NCBI RefSeq assembly: GCF_009193215.1
Contig: NZ_VYVA01000001.1
Coordinates: 434,001 to 498,000, forward strand
Length of the DNA: 64,000 bases
Origin: Flavicella marina
GTDB lineage: Bacteria; Bacteroidota; Bacteroidia; Flavobacteriales; Flavobacteriaceae
Direction: 5' to 3'
Part shown: positions 9,677 through 19,435 of the stretch, piece after piece
How positions within the stretch are numbered: the stretch's first letter is position 1
How the letters are laid out: each line of letters starts with the position of its first letter
Position numbers and translations under genes: made by a program
The notes under the pieces: model-generated
Told to the model about the DNA's origin: nothing
The model's database searches: none
Seen by the model: only the letters and a program-made list of their open reading frames with translations

Positions 9677-10744
9677 ATGAGTCACAACATCAAACCAGGA
9701 GTTGCTACAGGAGATGCAGTTCAAGAAATTTTCAAGTTGGCAAAAGCAAAAAACTTTGCTATTCCAGCTGTAAACGTAACAGGGAATAATACAATTAACA
9801 CTGTTTTAGAAACAGCTAAAGAATTAAATTCTCCAGTTATTATTCAATTTTCAAACGGAGGAGCTGTATTTAATGCTGGTAAAGGATTAGATAACACTGA
9901 CCAAAAAGCTGCGATCGCTGGAGCAGTTGCAGGAGCAAAACACGTTCATGAATTAGCTGTTGCCTATGGTGTACCAGTAATTTTACATACAGACCACGCT
10001 GCTAAAAAATTATTGCCTTGGATTGACGGATTATTAGATGCATCAGAAAAGCATTTTGCTGAAACTGGAGCGCCATTATTCTCGTCTCACATGATTGATT
10101 TATCTGAAGAACCATTAGAAGAAAACATCGCTATCTGTAAAGAATATTTAGCGCGTATGGACAAAATGGGAATGACTTTAGAAATCGAATTAGGAATCAC
10201 TGGTGGTGAAGAAGATGGTGTTGATAATTCTGATGTTGATGAATCTAAATTATACACGCAACCAGAAGAGGTAAACTACTCTTACGAGCAACTTTCTGAA
10301 GTTTCTCCAAGATTTACTGTTGCTGCTGCTTTTGGAAACGTACATGGTGTATACAAGCCAGGTAACGTTAAATTGACTCCAAAAATTCTTGACAACTCTC
10401 AAAAATTCATCGAAGAGAAGCACGGTTTAGAGCACAACCCTATTGACTTTGTATTCCATGGTGGTTCTGGTTCTTCAGTAGAAGAAATTAGAGAAGCAAT
10501 CGGATACGGAGCTATTAAAATGAATATCGATACTGATTTGCAATTCGCATTTATGGAAGGAATTAGAGATTACTTCGCTGACAATGCTGCTTATTTAGCA
10601 ACGCAAATCGGAAACCCAGAAGGACCTGAGGCTCCAAACAAAAAATACTACGATCCTCGTGTATGGTTACGTAAAGGTGAAGCTACTTTGAAAGCACGTT
10701 TGATCAAAGCTTTTGAAGATCTTAATAATGTGAATACTCTATAA
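9677..10744 (+). CDS. fbaA: Class II fructose-bisphosphate aldolase
   Basis: Catalyses reversible cleavage of fructose 1,6-bisphosphate to dihydroxyacetone phosphate and glyceraldehyde 3-phosphate in glycolysis and gluconeogenesis, using zinc. The 355 residues match class IIA enzymes. Zinc and catalytic motifs are visible: ILHTDHAAKK (about residues 106-115), the TLEIELGITGGEEDGVD segment, NVHGVYKPGN and FVFHGGSGS. A likely -7 promoter box TACTTTTG lies at 9643-9650, about 27 bases before the ATG. A strong terminator follows, so it is probably monocistronic. Confidence 0.97.
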   Translation: MSHNIKPGVATGDAVQEIFKLAKAKNFAIPAVNVTGNNTINTVLETAKELNSPVIIQFSNGGAVFNAGKGLDNTDQKAAIAGAVAGAKHVHELAVAYGVPVILHTDHAAKKLLPWIDGLLDASEKHFAETGAPLFSSHMIDLSEEPLEENIAICKEYLARMDKMGMTLEIELGITGGEEDGVDNSDVDESKLYTQPEEVNYSYEQLSEVSPRFTVAAAFGNVHGVYKPGNVKLTPKILDNSQKFIEEKHGLEHNPIDFVFHGGSGSSVEEIREAIGYGAIKMNIDTDLQFAFMEGIRDYFADNAAYLATQIGNPEGPEAPNKKYYDPRVWLRKGEATLKARLIKAFEDLNNVNTL

Positions 10745-10771
10745 GAGCCCACACATTATTAAATACTACCT

Positions 10772-10811
10772 AAAGAGAAACTGAAATATTTTCAGTTTCT
10801 CTTTATTTTTT
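10772..10811 (+). terminator. Rho-independent terminator after fbaA
   Basis: A long hairpin, AAAGAGAAACTGAAA paired with TTCAGTTTCTCTTT around a short loop, is followed by a T-run. It lies 28 bases after the fbaA stop. Confidence 0.9.
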
Positions 10812-10845
10812 TAGTAAATTAGCCCACTATAAAATAGAATAAATT

Positions 10846-11703
10846 ATGTCAGCTTGGTTTAAAAGAATAGAGAAAGGAATTAATACTCCTACAGAAGCTA
10901 AAAAAGATGTACCTAAGGGATTATGGTACAAAACACCTAGCGGGAAAATTGTTGATACAGAAGACTTAAGACAGAATCTTTATGTGAGCCGTGAAGATGG
11001 TTACCATGTAAGAATAGGTAGTGCAGAATATTTTGAAATATTATTTGATGATAAATTCAAAGAACTTGATGCTTCACTAGAGGCGGCAGATCCTTTAAAG
11101 TTCTCTGACACAAAAGCTTATCCAGACAGATTAAAAGACGCACAAAAGAAGACAAAATTAAAAGATGCTGTTCGTACTGCCGTAGGTAAATCTTTAGGAA
11201 AAGATTTGGTTATTGCTTGTATGGATTTTGCTTTTATTGGCGGATCAATGGGAAGTGTTGTTGGAGAGAAAATAGCTCGTGCTATTGATTATTCGATCAA
11301 AAAGAAAATTCCATTTTTAATGATTTCTAAGTCGGGAGGTGCTCGTATGCAAGAAGCTCCTTTATCGTTAATGCAAATGGTAAAAACTTCTGCGAAATTA
11401 GCTTTGTTAGCTGAAGCGAAAGTACCTTACATCTCTTTATGTACCGATCCTACAACTGGAGGAATTACTGCTTCTTTTGCCATGTTAGGTGATATCAACA
11501 TTGCAGAACCAAATGCATTGATTGCATTTGCCGGACCACGTGTTGTAAAAGACACAACGGGAAAAGACTTACCTGAAGGTTTCCAACGCTCTGAATTTTT
11601 ATTAGAACATGGATTTTTAGATGCCATTTACGAGAGAAAAGAATTGAAAAAACAAATCAATCTTTATATAGATTTGATTTCAAATCAAAAAATAAGATCA
11701 TAA
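10846..11703 (+). CDS. accD: Acetyl-CoA carboxylase carboxyltransferase beta subunit, zinc ribbon cysteines absent
   Basis: Transfers the carboxyl group from biotin to acetyl-CoA, giving malonyl-CoA for fatty acid synthesis; works with AccA, AccB and AccC, none of which is in the window. The 285 residues show the crotonase-like carboxyltransferase core: [50 protein letters not shown] and IAFAGPRVV. The region equivalent to the E. coli N-terminal zinc ribbon (about residues 25-55) aligns by context ([17 protein letters not shown]) but has none of the four cysteines. The Asp/Gly context remains, so the fold may persist without zinc. I believe this loss is shared by related flavobacteria, from memory only. 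Confidence 0.95.
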   Translation: MSAWFKRIEKGINTPTEAKKDVPKGLWYKTPSGKIVDTEDLRQNLYVSREDGYHVRIGSAEYFEILFDDKFKELDASLEAADPLKFSDTKAYPDRLKDAQKKTKLKDAVRTAVGKSLGKDLVIACMDFAFIGGSMGSVVGEKIARAIDYSIKKKIPFLMISKSGGARMQEAPLSLMQMVKTSAKLALLAEAKVPYISLCTDPTTGGITASFAMLGDINIAEPNALIAFAGPRVVKDTTGKDLPEGFQRSEFLLEHGFLDAIYERKELKKQINLYIDLISNQKIRS

Positions 11704-11735
11704 AAAAAGCCCCAATTTTGGGGCTTTTTTATTTT
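11703..11735. terminator. Bidirectional terminator between accD and lipoprotein gene
   Basis: The GC-rich stem GCCCCAA/TTGGGGC has an A-run on one side and a T-run on the other, so it can end both accD (plus) and the convergent lipoprotein gene (minus). Confidence 0.93.
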
Positions 11736-11745
11736 TATACAAAAG

Positions 11746-12597
11746 CTATTTTCTTTTGTTTTTTTGCAATTCGATTTCTTCCACTACTCCATCAGCATCG
11801 GTAAAAGTGGCAATAGCATCGCAACTACCATCTCCAAAATCTAACGTACCCGTTTTATTCGTTTTTGATATTTCTTTCACCCCACTTACAATAAATCTAC
11901 AAGTCAACTCCTTGCGAAGTTTTTGCGTAATCTCAACTGAATGTACTTCTCCATTTTTAGAAGTAGAGGTCCAGTTACCAGATATTTCATATACCTTTGA
12001 AGCCCAATCATCTTGAGTTCCGCCCGAAATTAATTCTGTTACTCGTGTACCTTCTCTCGAAGCCGTTTCTCCAGATTCCCATGAAATTAAGATAGACTCT
12101 GTAAATGTCGTTTGGCGATTTCCATTTTCATTTGACCCTACTTTCACAGAACTACTCTCTCCCGAAATTTGTTTGTCATTTATAAAAAAATCTTCGTAGC
12201 CATGCGTAACCGACTTATTTCTTAACGATTTATCAATAGTATAAGTCATCAGTAATTTTCCTTTTAAAATTTTATCATTTTTTAAAGTACACCCTTCACC
12301 GAAATCAATAATTACATTTTTTACACCTGCCTCAGTTGTCACAGTTTTTACCGCACACTCTGGTAAATATCTATCACGCTTCTCTATTTTATATGCCAAA
12401 GATGAAAACTCTTCATCTGTATAAATTTCCTCAAAAATTGCGACTAATTCGTCAACTACTGCATCTCCATCCTCAATCGAAACAATCGTTTCTTTAGAAA
12501 CATCATCTACATTTACTCCATTGTCTGTTTCACATCCGGTAATTGAGTACATCATCAATACAAATAAAGACATGTATAATAACTTTGTTTTTTTCAT
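11746..12597 (-). CDS. Lipoprotein of unknown function
   Basis: A 283-residue exported protein with a clear lipoprotein signal: basic MKK start, hydrophobic core and lipobox SITGC (Cys 22). The mature part is rich in Thr, Glu, Gly and Lys with alternating polar and hydrophobic residues, suggesting all-beta structure. Segments such as VIIDFGEGC and TLDFGDGSCDAIATF look like two related repeats. Three paired-looking cysteines lie at the ends of such strands. It is convergent with accD and sits alone before the rpsO promoter region. I do not recognise a domain. Confidence 0.8.
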   Translation of the reverse strand: MKKTKLLYMSLFVLMMYSITGCETDNGVNVDDVSKETIVSIEDGDAVVDELVAIFEEIYTDEEFSSLAYKIEKRDRYLPECAVKTVTTEAGVKNVIIDFGEGCTLKNDKILKGKLLMTYTIDKSLRNKSVTHGYEDFFINDKQISGESSSVKVGSNENGNRQTTFTESILISWESGETASREGTRVTELISGGTQDDWASKVYEISGNWTSTSKNGEVHSVEITQKLRKELTCRFIVSGVKEISKTNKTGTLDFGDGSCDAIATFTDADGVVEEIELQKNKRK

Positions 12598-12687
12598 AAT
12601 AATTCAAATTTAGTTGGTTTCACTTTAACTATCAGACTATAAATTTACTAAAAGGTTTAAAACAAACTACATAAATAGTGAAATCAA

Positions 12688-12717
12688 TTGTTAGATTAGA
12701 AAATAATAGTATCTTTG
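12688..12717 (+). promoter_or_regulatory. Bacteroidota sigma-A type promoter of rpsO
   Basis: TTG at 12688-12690, a 19-base spacer and TATCTTTG at 12710-12717 match the Bacteroidota consensus of a -33 TTG and a -7 TAnnTTTG. It lies 60 bases before the rpsO ATG, leaving an AT-rich leader of about 50 bases. Confidence 0.8.
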
Positions 12718-12777
12718 CAGCCTTGATAAAATACTTATCAATACATAAAAATTATTAATTTTAAATTTAATGTTCGC

Positions 12778-13047
12778 ATGTATTTAACATCTGAAGTAAA
12801 AAAAGAAATTTTCAAAAAGCACGGAGGTTCTGAATCAAACACAGGATCAACTGAAGCGCAAATCGCTTTATTCACACACCGTATCAATCATTTAACTGAG
12901 CACTTAAAGTCTAATCGTAAAGATTTTAACACTGAACGTGCGTTAGTAAAGTTAGTAGGTAAACGTAGAAGTTTATTAGACTACTTGATCAAAACAGATA
13001 TCTTAAGATATCGTGCAATTATCAAGGAATTGAACTTGAGAAAATAA
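12778..13047 (+). CDS. rpsO: 30S ribosomal protein S15 (uS15)
   Basis: A primary 16S rRNA-binding protein of the small subunit platform. The 89 residues are the standard length. The motifs GSTEAQIALFTHRINHLTEHL and KRRSLLDYL (about residues 21-41 and 61-70) are the universal uS15 signatures. It has a strong upstream promoter and its own terminator. Pnp follows, the conserved rpsO-pnp order. Confidence 0.98.
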   Translation: MYLTSEVKKEIFKKHGGSESNTGSTEAQIALFTHRINHLTEHLKSNRKDFNTERALVKLVGKRRSLLDYLIKTDILRYRAIIKELNLRK

Positions 13048-13054
13048 AAACTCT

Positions 13055-13090
13055 AAAAAGAGGCAATCTATATTGCCTCTTTTTTATTTT
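13055..13090 (+). terminator. Rho-independent terminator after rpsO
   Basis: The stem AAAAAGAGGCAAT/ATTGCCTCTTTTT with a tiny loop is followed by a T-rich tail. It separates rpsO from pnp, so pnp is either expressed by readthrough or from a promoter in 13090-13176. Confidence 0.9.
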
Positions 13091-13176
13091 TGGCATTAGT
13101 ATTTTACTCCACAGGGACTTCAACAACCCCAAAACAACACACACAATATTTTAATAACAAAATTTAGGATTAAATT

Positions 13177-15396
13177 ATGATTCCAAAAGTATTTAAAGAG
13201 GTTATCGACCTTGGAGATGGAAGATCAATCTCATTAGAAACAGGAAAATTAGCAAAACAAGCTCACGGTAGCGTTGTTGTGCAAATGGGTAAAGCAATGT
13301 TGTTGTGTACTGTAGTATCAAACTACAAACAAAGTGACGTAGATTTTTTACCGTTAACAGTAGATTACAGAGAAAAATTTGCTGCAGCAGGTAAATACCC
13401 AGGAGGATTCTTTAAAAGAGAAGCAAGACCTACAGATGCAGAAGTATTAACAATGCGTTTGATTGACCGTGTATTGCGTCCATTATTCCCAAAAAACTAC
13501 CACGCAGAAACACAAGTGATGGTGCAATTAATGTCTCATGATGAAGACGTTATGCCAGATGCACTTGCGGGATTAGCTGCTTCTGCTGCTATTCAATTAA
13601 GTGATATTCCTTTTGAAACTCCTATTTCTGAAGCACGTGTTGCAAGAGTAAATGGAGCATTCGTTATCAACCCTACTAGAGCACAATTAGAAGAATCTGA
13701 CATCGACATGATGATTGGAGCTTCTGCTGATTCTGTAATGATGGTAGAAGGTGAAATGGATGAAATTTCAGAAGAAGAAATGGCTGATGCTATTAAGTTT
13801 GCACACGAAGCAATTAAAGTACAATGTACTGCTCAAGTAAAATTAGCTGAAGCTTTTGGTAAAAAAGAAACTAGAGAATTTGCTGTTTCTGAAGAAAATG
13901 AAGAATTAGCTGCTAGAATTAATGATTTAGCATACCAAAAATGTTACGACATCGCTAAAAAAGGTACTTCTAAAGTAGAACGTACTGAAGCTTTTGCTCA
14001 AGTAAAAGAAGAAGTTGTAGCTGCATTTTCTGAAGAAGAAGTCGAAGAATTCGGAGATTTAATTGGAAAATATTTCAGCAAATCACAAAAAGAAGCTGTA
14101 CGCGAATTGACATTGGCAGAAGGTTTACGTTTAGACGGACGTAAAACAACTGAGATTAGACCTATCTGGTCTGAAGTTGATTACTTACCTTCAACACATG
14201 GATCTTCAATCTTTACTCGTGGCGAAACACAAGCATTAGCTACAGTTACACTTGGTACATCTAGAGATGCAAATATTATTGACTCACCAACACACGAAGG
14301 TGAAGAAAGATTTTATTTACACTATAACTTCCCTCCTTTCTGTACAGGTGAAGCGAGACCTTTAAGAGGTACTTCACGTAGAGAAGTTGGTCATGGAAAC
14401 TTAGCTCAAAGAGCATTGAAAGGAATGGTTCCTGAAGATTGCCCATACACAGTAAGAGTAGTATCTGAAGTATTAGAATCTAATGGTTCTTCTTCTATGG
14501 CAACTGTTTGTGCTGGTACGTTAGCTATGATGGATGCTGGTGTTCAAATGAAAAAACCAGTTTCTGGTATCGCAATGGGATTGATATCTGATGGAGATCG
14601 TTTTGCTGTTTTATCAGACATCTTAGGAGATGAAGATCACTTAGGTGATATGGACTTTAAGGTTACGGGTACTGCTGATGGTATTACTGCTTGTCAAATG
14701 GACATTAAAATCAAAGGTCTTTCTTATGAAATCTTGGTAAGTGCTTTGAAACAAGCTCGTGAAGGTCGTTTGCATATTTTAGGTAAAATCACTGAAACAA
14801 TTGCAAGCCCTAACGCAGATGTAAAAGAACACTCACCTAAAATGGTTACCAAGAGAATCGCTAATGAATTTATCGGTGCTTTGATTGGACCAGGTGGAAA
14901 AAACATCCAGGAGTTACAAAAAGTAACTGGTACTACCATTGTAATCAATGAAGATCCAGTAACTGAAGAAGGAGTAGTTGAAATTCTAGGAACAGGTTCT
15001 GAAGGAATTGATGCCGTTCTTGCTCGTATTGAATCTTTGACATTCAAACCAGAAAAAGGTGAGAAATACAAAGTTAAGGTAATCAAAATGTTAGATTTTG
15101 GTGCCGTTGTTGAGTATTTAGACGCTCCAGGTAACGAAGTATTGTTACATGTTAGTGAATTGGCATGGGAACGTACAGAAAACGTTTCTGACGTTGTAAA
15201 CATGGGAGATGAATTTGAAGTTAAATACTTTGGAGTTGACCCTAAAACACGTAAGGAAAAAGTATCTCGTAAAGCATTGTTAGAAAAGCCAGAAGGATAT
15301 GTTGCTAGACCTCCTAGAGACAATTCTAAAGGTAGAGATAACCGTGGACGCGATAACCGCAGAGACGACAGAAAACCAAGAGAAAAAAGAGACTAA
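13177..15396 (+). CDS. pnp: Polynucleotide phosphorylase
   Basis: A phosphorolytic 3'-5' exoribonuclease that degrades RNA in the cytoplasm. The 739 residues show the full domain order: first RNase PH domain (about 1-230), an alpha-helical linker, a second RNase PH domain (about 310-545) with [16 protein letters not shown] and [13 protein letters not shown]-like core motifs, a KH domain (about 555-615) with the GxxG loop IGPGGKNI, and an S1 domain (about 625-695). The C-terminus carries an extra Arg/Asp/Gly tail ([14 protein letters not shown]), an RNA-binding extension seen in Bacteroidota Pnp. It lies downstream of rpsO as usual. Confidence 0.98.
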   Translation: MIPKVFKEVIDLGDGRSISLETGKLAKQAHGSVVVQMGKAMLLCTVVSNYKQSDVDFLPLTVDYREKFAAAGKYPGGFFKREARPTDAEVLTMRLIDRVLRPLFPKNYHAETQVMVQLMSHDEDVMPDALAGLAASAAIQLSDIPFETPISEARVARVNGAFVINPTRAQLEESDIDMMIGASADSVMMVEGEMDEISEEEMADAIKFAHEAIKVQCTAQVKLAEAFGKKETREFAVSEENEELAARINDLAYQKCYDIAKKGTSKVERTEAFAQVKEEVVAAFSEEEVEEFGDLIGKYFSKSQKEAVRELTLAEGLRLDGRKTTEIRPIWSEVDYLPSTHGSSIFTRGETQALATVTLGTSRDANIIDSPTHEGEERFYLHYNFPPFCTGEARPLRGTSRREVGHGNLAQRALKGMVPEDCPYTVRVVSEVLESNGSSSMATVCAGTLAMMDAGVQMKKPVSGIAMGLISDGDRFAVLSDILGDEDHLGDMDFKVTGTADGITACQMDIKIKGLSYEILVSALKQAREGRLHILGKITETIASPNADVKEHSPKMVTKRIANEFIGALIGPGGKNIQELQKVTGTTIVINEDPVTEEGVVEILGTGSEGIDAVLARIESLTFKPEKGEKYKVKVIKMLDFGAVVEYLDAPGNEVLLHVSELAWERTENVSDVVNMGDEFEVKYFGVDPKTRKEKVSRKALLEKPEGYVARPPRDNSKGRDNRGRDNRRDDRKPREKRD

Positions 15397-15425
15397 TCGT
15401 CGAAAGACAATCTCAAAAATAAATG

Positions 15426-15459
15426 AATCCCATCAATTTTAATTGGTGGGATTTTTTTC
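15426..15459 (+). terminator. Terminator after pnp
   Basis: The stem AATCCCATCAATT/AATTGGTGGGATT (one G-U pair) ends in a run of seven T. It lies 30 bases after the pnp stop. Confidence 0.88.
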
Positions 15460-15472
15460 ATGCAAAAAAACA

Positions 15473-15500
15473 AAAACTCTCACATTTCTGTGAGAGTTTT
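15473..15500. terminator. Second hairpin downstream of pnp
   Basis: AAAACTCTCACA and TGTGAGAGTTTT form a perfect 12-bp stem with a four-base loop, flanked by A and T runs, 14 bases beyond the first pnp terminator. It looks like a back-up or bidirectional terminator. Confidence 0.65.
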
Positions 15501-15662
15501 ATACCCCATAAGTTTACCCAATTAATCACACAAACATGTGAGAAAAAGAACTACTTTATACCATACAAATATAGAGCAGTACCAAATATTCACAATGCAA
15601 AAACCCGATTATAAACTTGTCTATACACTCTTTGAACAAAATACAACGACAAAATTAAACAC

Positions 15663-15693
15663 AAAAAAAGCTCAGAAATTTCTTCCTGAGCTT
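15663..15693 (-). terminator. Terminator of the ppiD transcription unit
   Basis: The stem AAGCTCAG/CTGAGCTT is followed on the minus strand by a run of seven T, 22 bases after the ppiD stop. Confidence 0.85.
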
Positions 15694-15714
15694 CTCTATA
15701 TTTGTTGAAATATC

Positions 15715-17811
15715 TTAGTAAATATTCGCTCTATTATCTTCGATATCAGACAATTCTTTTAAAGAAGTAAACAACTCTCTTGCAAGTTTGTTTTGATTTT
15801 CTTTTGCCAAAGAATTTCTAGATCCTTCGTAGCTAGGCAAATCAGCTGGAGCTTCCTTTTTTGAAACTTTCACAGCGAATACTCCTTTAACTCCTACAAT
15901 ATTAGAAACAACCTTATCCACTGGAGAAGCATAAATAGCTCCAACAACACCAGGCTCAATACCTACACCAGAAATCGTCGGCGCTGCCATTGTCACATTT
16001 GAAAAGTTTTTCACTTCGGTTGCATTCGCCGTAGCTATACTGTTTAAGTCAGCACCATTCATTTTAGCAGCAATCAACGCAGCTTTTTTCTCTTTCAATA
16101 AAATTGGTTTTACTTTTGCAGATGCAGCAGAAGCAGATTGCAAGCCTTTCGCTGTTTTATTAGACAATACAACCACCGCATAACCCTGATCTAAATCAAA
16201 ACGCTTTACAGAGTTTACATTTGTCTCAGCATCAAACGTCCAACGAACAATACTTCTGTTATTACCCAAACCAGCCACAGCATCTTCCATTGCTTTTATA
16301 CCAACTAACGGACGTACTATGTAATTTTTTTCTTTGGCTAATTCATCGATTGAAGCTCCATTCGAAACTTCATATGCCAAAGATTCAGCTTGTTCAAAAA
16401 TTTGATTCTCTGTATCTTCAGAAGCTTCAATTTTCTTAGAAATCGTAGCTAACTTAACTGCCTTTTGAATATTCTTTTGTCCTGTAATTTTTATTACATG
16501 ATATCCGAAGGTTGTTTTAACAATTCCGATTTTTCCATTTTTGTTTAAGAAACAGAAATCTCTAAACTCAGGTACCATTTGGTTATAAGTAAACCAATCT
16601 AAAGCTCCTGCTTTTTCTGAATTCGATTTATCTGCAGAAATATTTTTAGCCAATACTGCAAATTTCGATGGCCTTTTCTTAACTACAGTTAAAATACTAT
16701 CAGCCAATTTTTTCGCTTGCTCTTCTGATCTTGTAATTTCAGGATTTGCCGCTCTCGAACCTACATATGCAACTAGGATATGACTAGCTTGCACAGAGTC
16801 TGGCATTTTAACAAAATCTTGCACTTTAGAAATTCTCAAATGGTTTTGGAATTTATAAGGTCCAACCACGTTTCCTTTATTCGCTGCAAAGATTTCATCT
16901 GCCACTACTGTTGGTAAATTGTTTTTAAACAAAAACCTATCGTCTAATGCAATATCTGTCCCTTCATCCTCAACAAACTCTGCAACATTCTCTGTCTTTA
17001 CAAAACCAGGTACGATATAGTTCAAATCATCTTTCAAGTCATCTTCATCTTTTTGAGATGCCTTGATATCAAAACTCACATACTTGATATCTCTAGTAGC
17101 TTCGGTTTCAAACTGATCTTGATGTGCATTTACATAAGCTTCAACTTCAGCTGCACTTACACTCACCTCATCATCTTTAATTGATGCATAAGGAACATAA
17201 ACATAAGAACCGTCAAGTTTTGTTTGTCCTTCAAGGTAAGCTCTTTCACCTTCTTTTAATGAAGCACCTACTCCATAACGAACCAATTGTGTATAGGCTG
17301 ATTTTTCTAAATTTGCTTTTACACTTCTTTCTGTTTGCAACCAATTCAACCAAGCATTATTTGCTTGATCTTTTGAATTACTTTTCAAATTAGCTAAATA
17401 TTCTTTGAATTTTTCTTCATCAAAAAGACCAATTTCATTTTTGAAAATTTCGGCATTTTTAATTGATGGAATTTCAACGATGGCATCCCATATATCTTTT
17501 TCACCTACAACTATCCCTGCTTCTTCTAACTGTGTCTTGAATATTTTTTCACTCAAAACATTATTCCACACAGCATTTACCGCTTGGGTTTCAGAAACAT
17601 TTGGTCCTACATTTGTCTTGTAAGCCTCAACTTGAGCAGCAAAATCTCTTCTACTTACTGATTCTCCATTAATCTCACCTACTGAATCTACTTTACTTGA
17701 ATTAAAGAAGTCTAAAATGTCTTTTGGACTTGCAACAAAAGCAAACAACGCCAAACCGATAATCACGATTAAAAACATTGAACGTTCTCTAATTTTTGAT
17801 AATATTGCCAT
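15715..17811 (-). CDS. ppiD: PpiD/SurA-type periplasmic peptidyl-prolyl isomerase
   Basis: A membrane-anchored periplasmic folding chaperone for exported and outer membrane proteins. The 698 residues start with a single membrane helix (about 11-28, MFLIVIIGLALFAFVA) followed by a SurA_N-type chaperone region (about 40-180) with the family opening GEINGESVSRRDF. A parvulin rotamase domain lies near residues 340-450: QASHILVAY, GALDWFTYNQMVPEF and VKTTFGYHVIKITG. The remaining C-terminal half is a large chaperone-like region. It is the last gene of a leftward cluster of envelope genes. Confidence 0.9.
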   Translation of the reverse strand: MAILSKIRERSMFLIVIIGLALFAFVASPKDILDFFNSSKVDSVGEINGESVSRRDFAAQVEAYKTNVGPNVSETQAVNAVWNNVLSEKIFKTQLEEAGIVVGEKDIWDAIVEIPSIKNAEIFKNEIGLFDEEKFKEYLANLKSNSKDQANNAWLNWLQTERSVKANLEKSAYTQLVRYGVGASLKEGERAYLEGQTKLDGSYVYVPYASIKDDEVSVSAAEVEAYVNAHQDQFETEATRDIKYVSFDIKASQKDEDDLKDDLNYIVPGFVKTENVAEFVEDEGTDIALDDRFLFKNNLPTVVADEIFAANKGNVVGPYKFQNHLRISKVQDFVKMPDSVQASHILVAYVGSRAANPEITRSEEQAKKLADSILTVVKKRPSKFAVLAKNISADKSNSEKAGALDWFTYNQMVPEFRDFCFLNKNGKIGIVKTTFGYHVIKITGQKNIQKAVKLATISKKIEASEDTENQIFEQAESLAYEVSNGASIDELAKEKNYIVRPLVGIKAMEDAVAGLGNNRSIVRWTFDAETNVNSVKRFDLDQGYAVVVLSNKTAKGLQSASAASAKVKPILLKEKKAALIAAKMNGADLNSIATANATEVKNFSNVTMAAPTISGVGIEPGVVGAIYASPVDKVVSNIVGVKGVFAVKVSKKEAPADLPSYEGSRNSLAKENQNKLARELFTSLKELSDIEDNRANIY

Positions 17812-17964
17812 GTTATTTTATGTATTATTATTTATTGATAGTGTGCGAAAATACAATTTCCTAGGAAATAAAAAAAGGGCAATGTTTATTAAATTGGAAA
17901 CTTTTTGGTTCGAAGAATAAAAAACTTTCAAATCTAGTTACTCACATCGTTTTCAGCGTGTAAA

Positions 17965-19236
17965 CTAGATGATTTTCAACAGGACTTCTTCTATTTTAGA
18001 ACCGCTAACTTTGGTGATTTGAAACTCGTAATTTTCGATATTAAGCACACTTCCTTTTTCAGGAATACTCTCGGTATGTTCTAAGATAAAACCACCTAAA
18101 GTTTCGTAACTCTCTTCTTTTGGGATTTCTAAATTATAAGAATCATTCAAATAATCTATTTCTAAACGAGCTGAAAAACGGTACTCTTTTTCGTCAATCC
18201 TTTCGTCGGTCAACTCCACAGAATCATGTTCATCTTCAATTTCTCCAAAAATCTCTTCGATAATATCCTCAACTGTGATCATACCCGATGTTCCTCCATA
18301 CTCATCTAACACCAATGCAATGCTTTTCTTCTTTTTTGTTAAAGAATTAAGCACATCGCTAATCGTAATAGACTCAGGAACGATTTCTACCGGCATTAAT
18401 ATAGATTTGATACTCTTTGGTTTCGAAAACAAATCAAATACTCTTACATACCCCACAACATCGTCTAAAGAAGTTTTGTACACTAAAATTTTTGACAATC
18501 CTGTTTCAACAAATATTTTTTTCAAGTTCGCCACGGTTTCATGAATTTCTACCGCTGTAATCTCAGTACGCGGAACCATGATTTCTCGCGCCTTAACATT
18601 GTTAAAATCTAGGGCATTCTGAAAAATTTGAATTTCAGAATCTAAGACATTATTTTCATCTGAAGTATCTAATTGTTCTGTTATATAATCTCCTAATTCT
18701 TCTTTGCTAAATTCTTTTTGAGACTCTGTTATATTGGTATTAAAGAAAAGCTTCAGAAAAAAATCTGAAATGCGACGCATAAATCCAGAAATGAAATAAA
18801 ACAGCAAATAAAACAGATACGCCGGAAACACGAACACTTTCAAAGTTTCATTCGCATAAATTCTAAAAATCGCTTTCGGCAAAAATTCAGCTGTAATCAA
18901 AATCACCAATGTAGATATCAGCGTTTGTATAAACAACACCAAAAAATCACTTGACAAACTCTCTGGCAAATAAGGAATGACAGTTTTTACTAAAACATCA
19001 CCCATATAATAACTATAGACTACAAGGGCAATATTGTTACCTACGAGCATCGTAGTAATAAATTTCGAAGATTTTTCTGTAAGTCTACCTAAAAGAACAT
19101 AGGCCAAACCTTCTCGCTTTTTTTCTAATTCAATGTGTAACTTATTTGCAGAAACAAACGCAATTTCCATACCTGAAAAAAAGGCTGAAAGCAAAACGGA
19201 AACAACAATAATAGCAATCTCTAACTGCATTAGCAT
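17965..19236 (-). CDS. CNNM/CorC-family membrane protein with CBS domains
   Basis: A multi-pass membrane protein of the CNNM family (formerly called hemolysin or CorC-like), generally linked to magnesium or cobalt efflux. Of 423 residues, about 1-190 form the DUF21 membrane domain with three to four helices and the opening SAFFSGMEIAFVSANK. A CBS pair follows (about 205-330) with IMVPRTEI and the signature DEYGGTSGMITVEDIIEEIFGEI, then a CorC_HlyC domain (about 340-420). A close paralogue, gldE, lies at 57688 in this window. It follows the small membrane protein gene with a 14-base gap. Transport is known for the family; the ion here is inference. Confidence 0.88.
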   Translation of the reverse strand: MLMQLEIAIIVVSVLLSAFFSGMEIAFVSANKLHIELEKKREGLAYVLLGRLTEKSSKFITTMLVGNNIALVVYSYYMGDVLVKTVIPYLPESLSSDFLVLFIQTLISTLVILITAEFLPKAIFRIYANETLKVFVFPAYLFYLLFYFISGFMRRISDFFLKLFFNTNITESQKEFSKEELGDYITEQLDTSDENNVLDSEIQIFQNALDFNNVKAREIMVPRTEITAVEIHETVANLKKIFVETGLSKILVYKTSLDDVVGYVRVFDLFSKPKSIKSILMPVEIVPESITISDVLNSLTKKKKSIALVLDEYGGTSGMITVEDIIEEIFGEIEDEHDSVELTDERIDEKEYRFSARLEIDYLNDSYNLEIPKEESYETLGGFILEHTESIPEKGSVLNIENYEFQITKVSGSKIEEVLLKII

Positions 19237-19250
19237 AAATTTAGCAACTC

Positions 19251-19433
19251 TTACTTAGATCTTTTTTTTCTAAAGTTACGCTTAAAGAAAAACATAAAGA
19301 TGGCCAAGATTCCAAAACCAATTGAAAGATAAGCTTTTTCCCTATCATCTGCCCATGCCAAAACCCCTTCTCCAATAAAGATAATTCCAATTATTGCGTA
19401 GGCTATTTCTAAATATTTCCCAAACGTATTCAT
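19251..19433 (-). CDS. Small two-helix membrane protein
   Basis: A 60-residue protein with two membrane helices (about residues 7-26 and 34-49) and a very basic C-terminus (KRNFRKKRSK). I use the ATG at 19433, two bases after the lptC stop codon; the longer frame from 19484 would overlap lptC by 49 bases and start mid-gene. Its place between lptC and the CNNM gene appears conserved in flavobacteria, from memory. The role is unknown. Confidence 0.75.
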   Translation of the reverse strand: MNTFGKYLEIAYAIIGIIFIGEGVLAWADDREKAYLSIGFGILAIFMFFFKRNFRKKRSK

Positions 19434-19435
19434 AA

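Larger units (their letters stand above)
15397..15714. other. Intergenic region between pnp and ppiD, hairpins only
   Basis: The 318 bases between the convergent pnp and ppiD genes hold three hairpins (listed separately) and AT-rich sequence. A 63-codon open frame from 15423 spans two of the hairpins and has no recognisable family or start context, so I do not call a gene. Confidence 0.6.

Noticed and set aside
14724-15323. 199-codon open frame antisense to pnp
   Set aside because: It lies wholly within pnp on the other strand, shows no known motif, and its composition follows from the pnp codon pattern.
15423-15614. 63-codon frame after pnp
   Set aside because: It covers two terminator hairpins and has no family likeness or start context.
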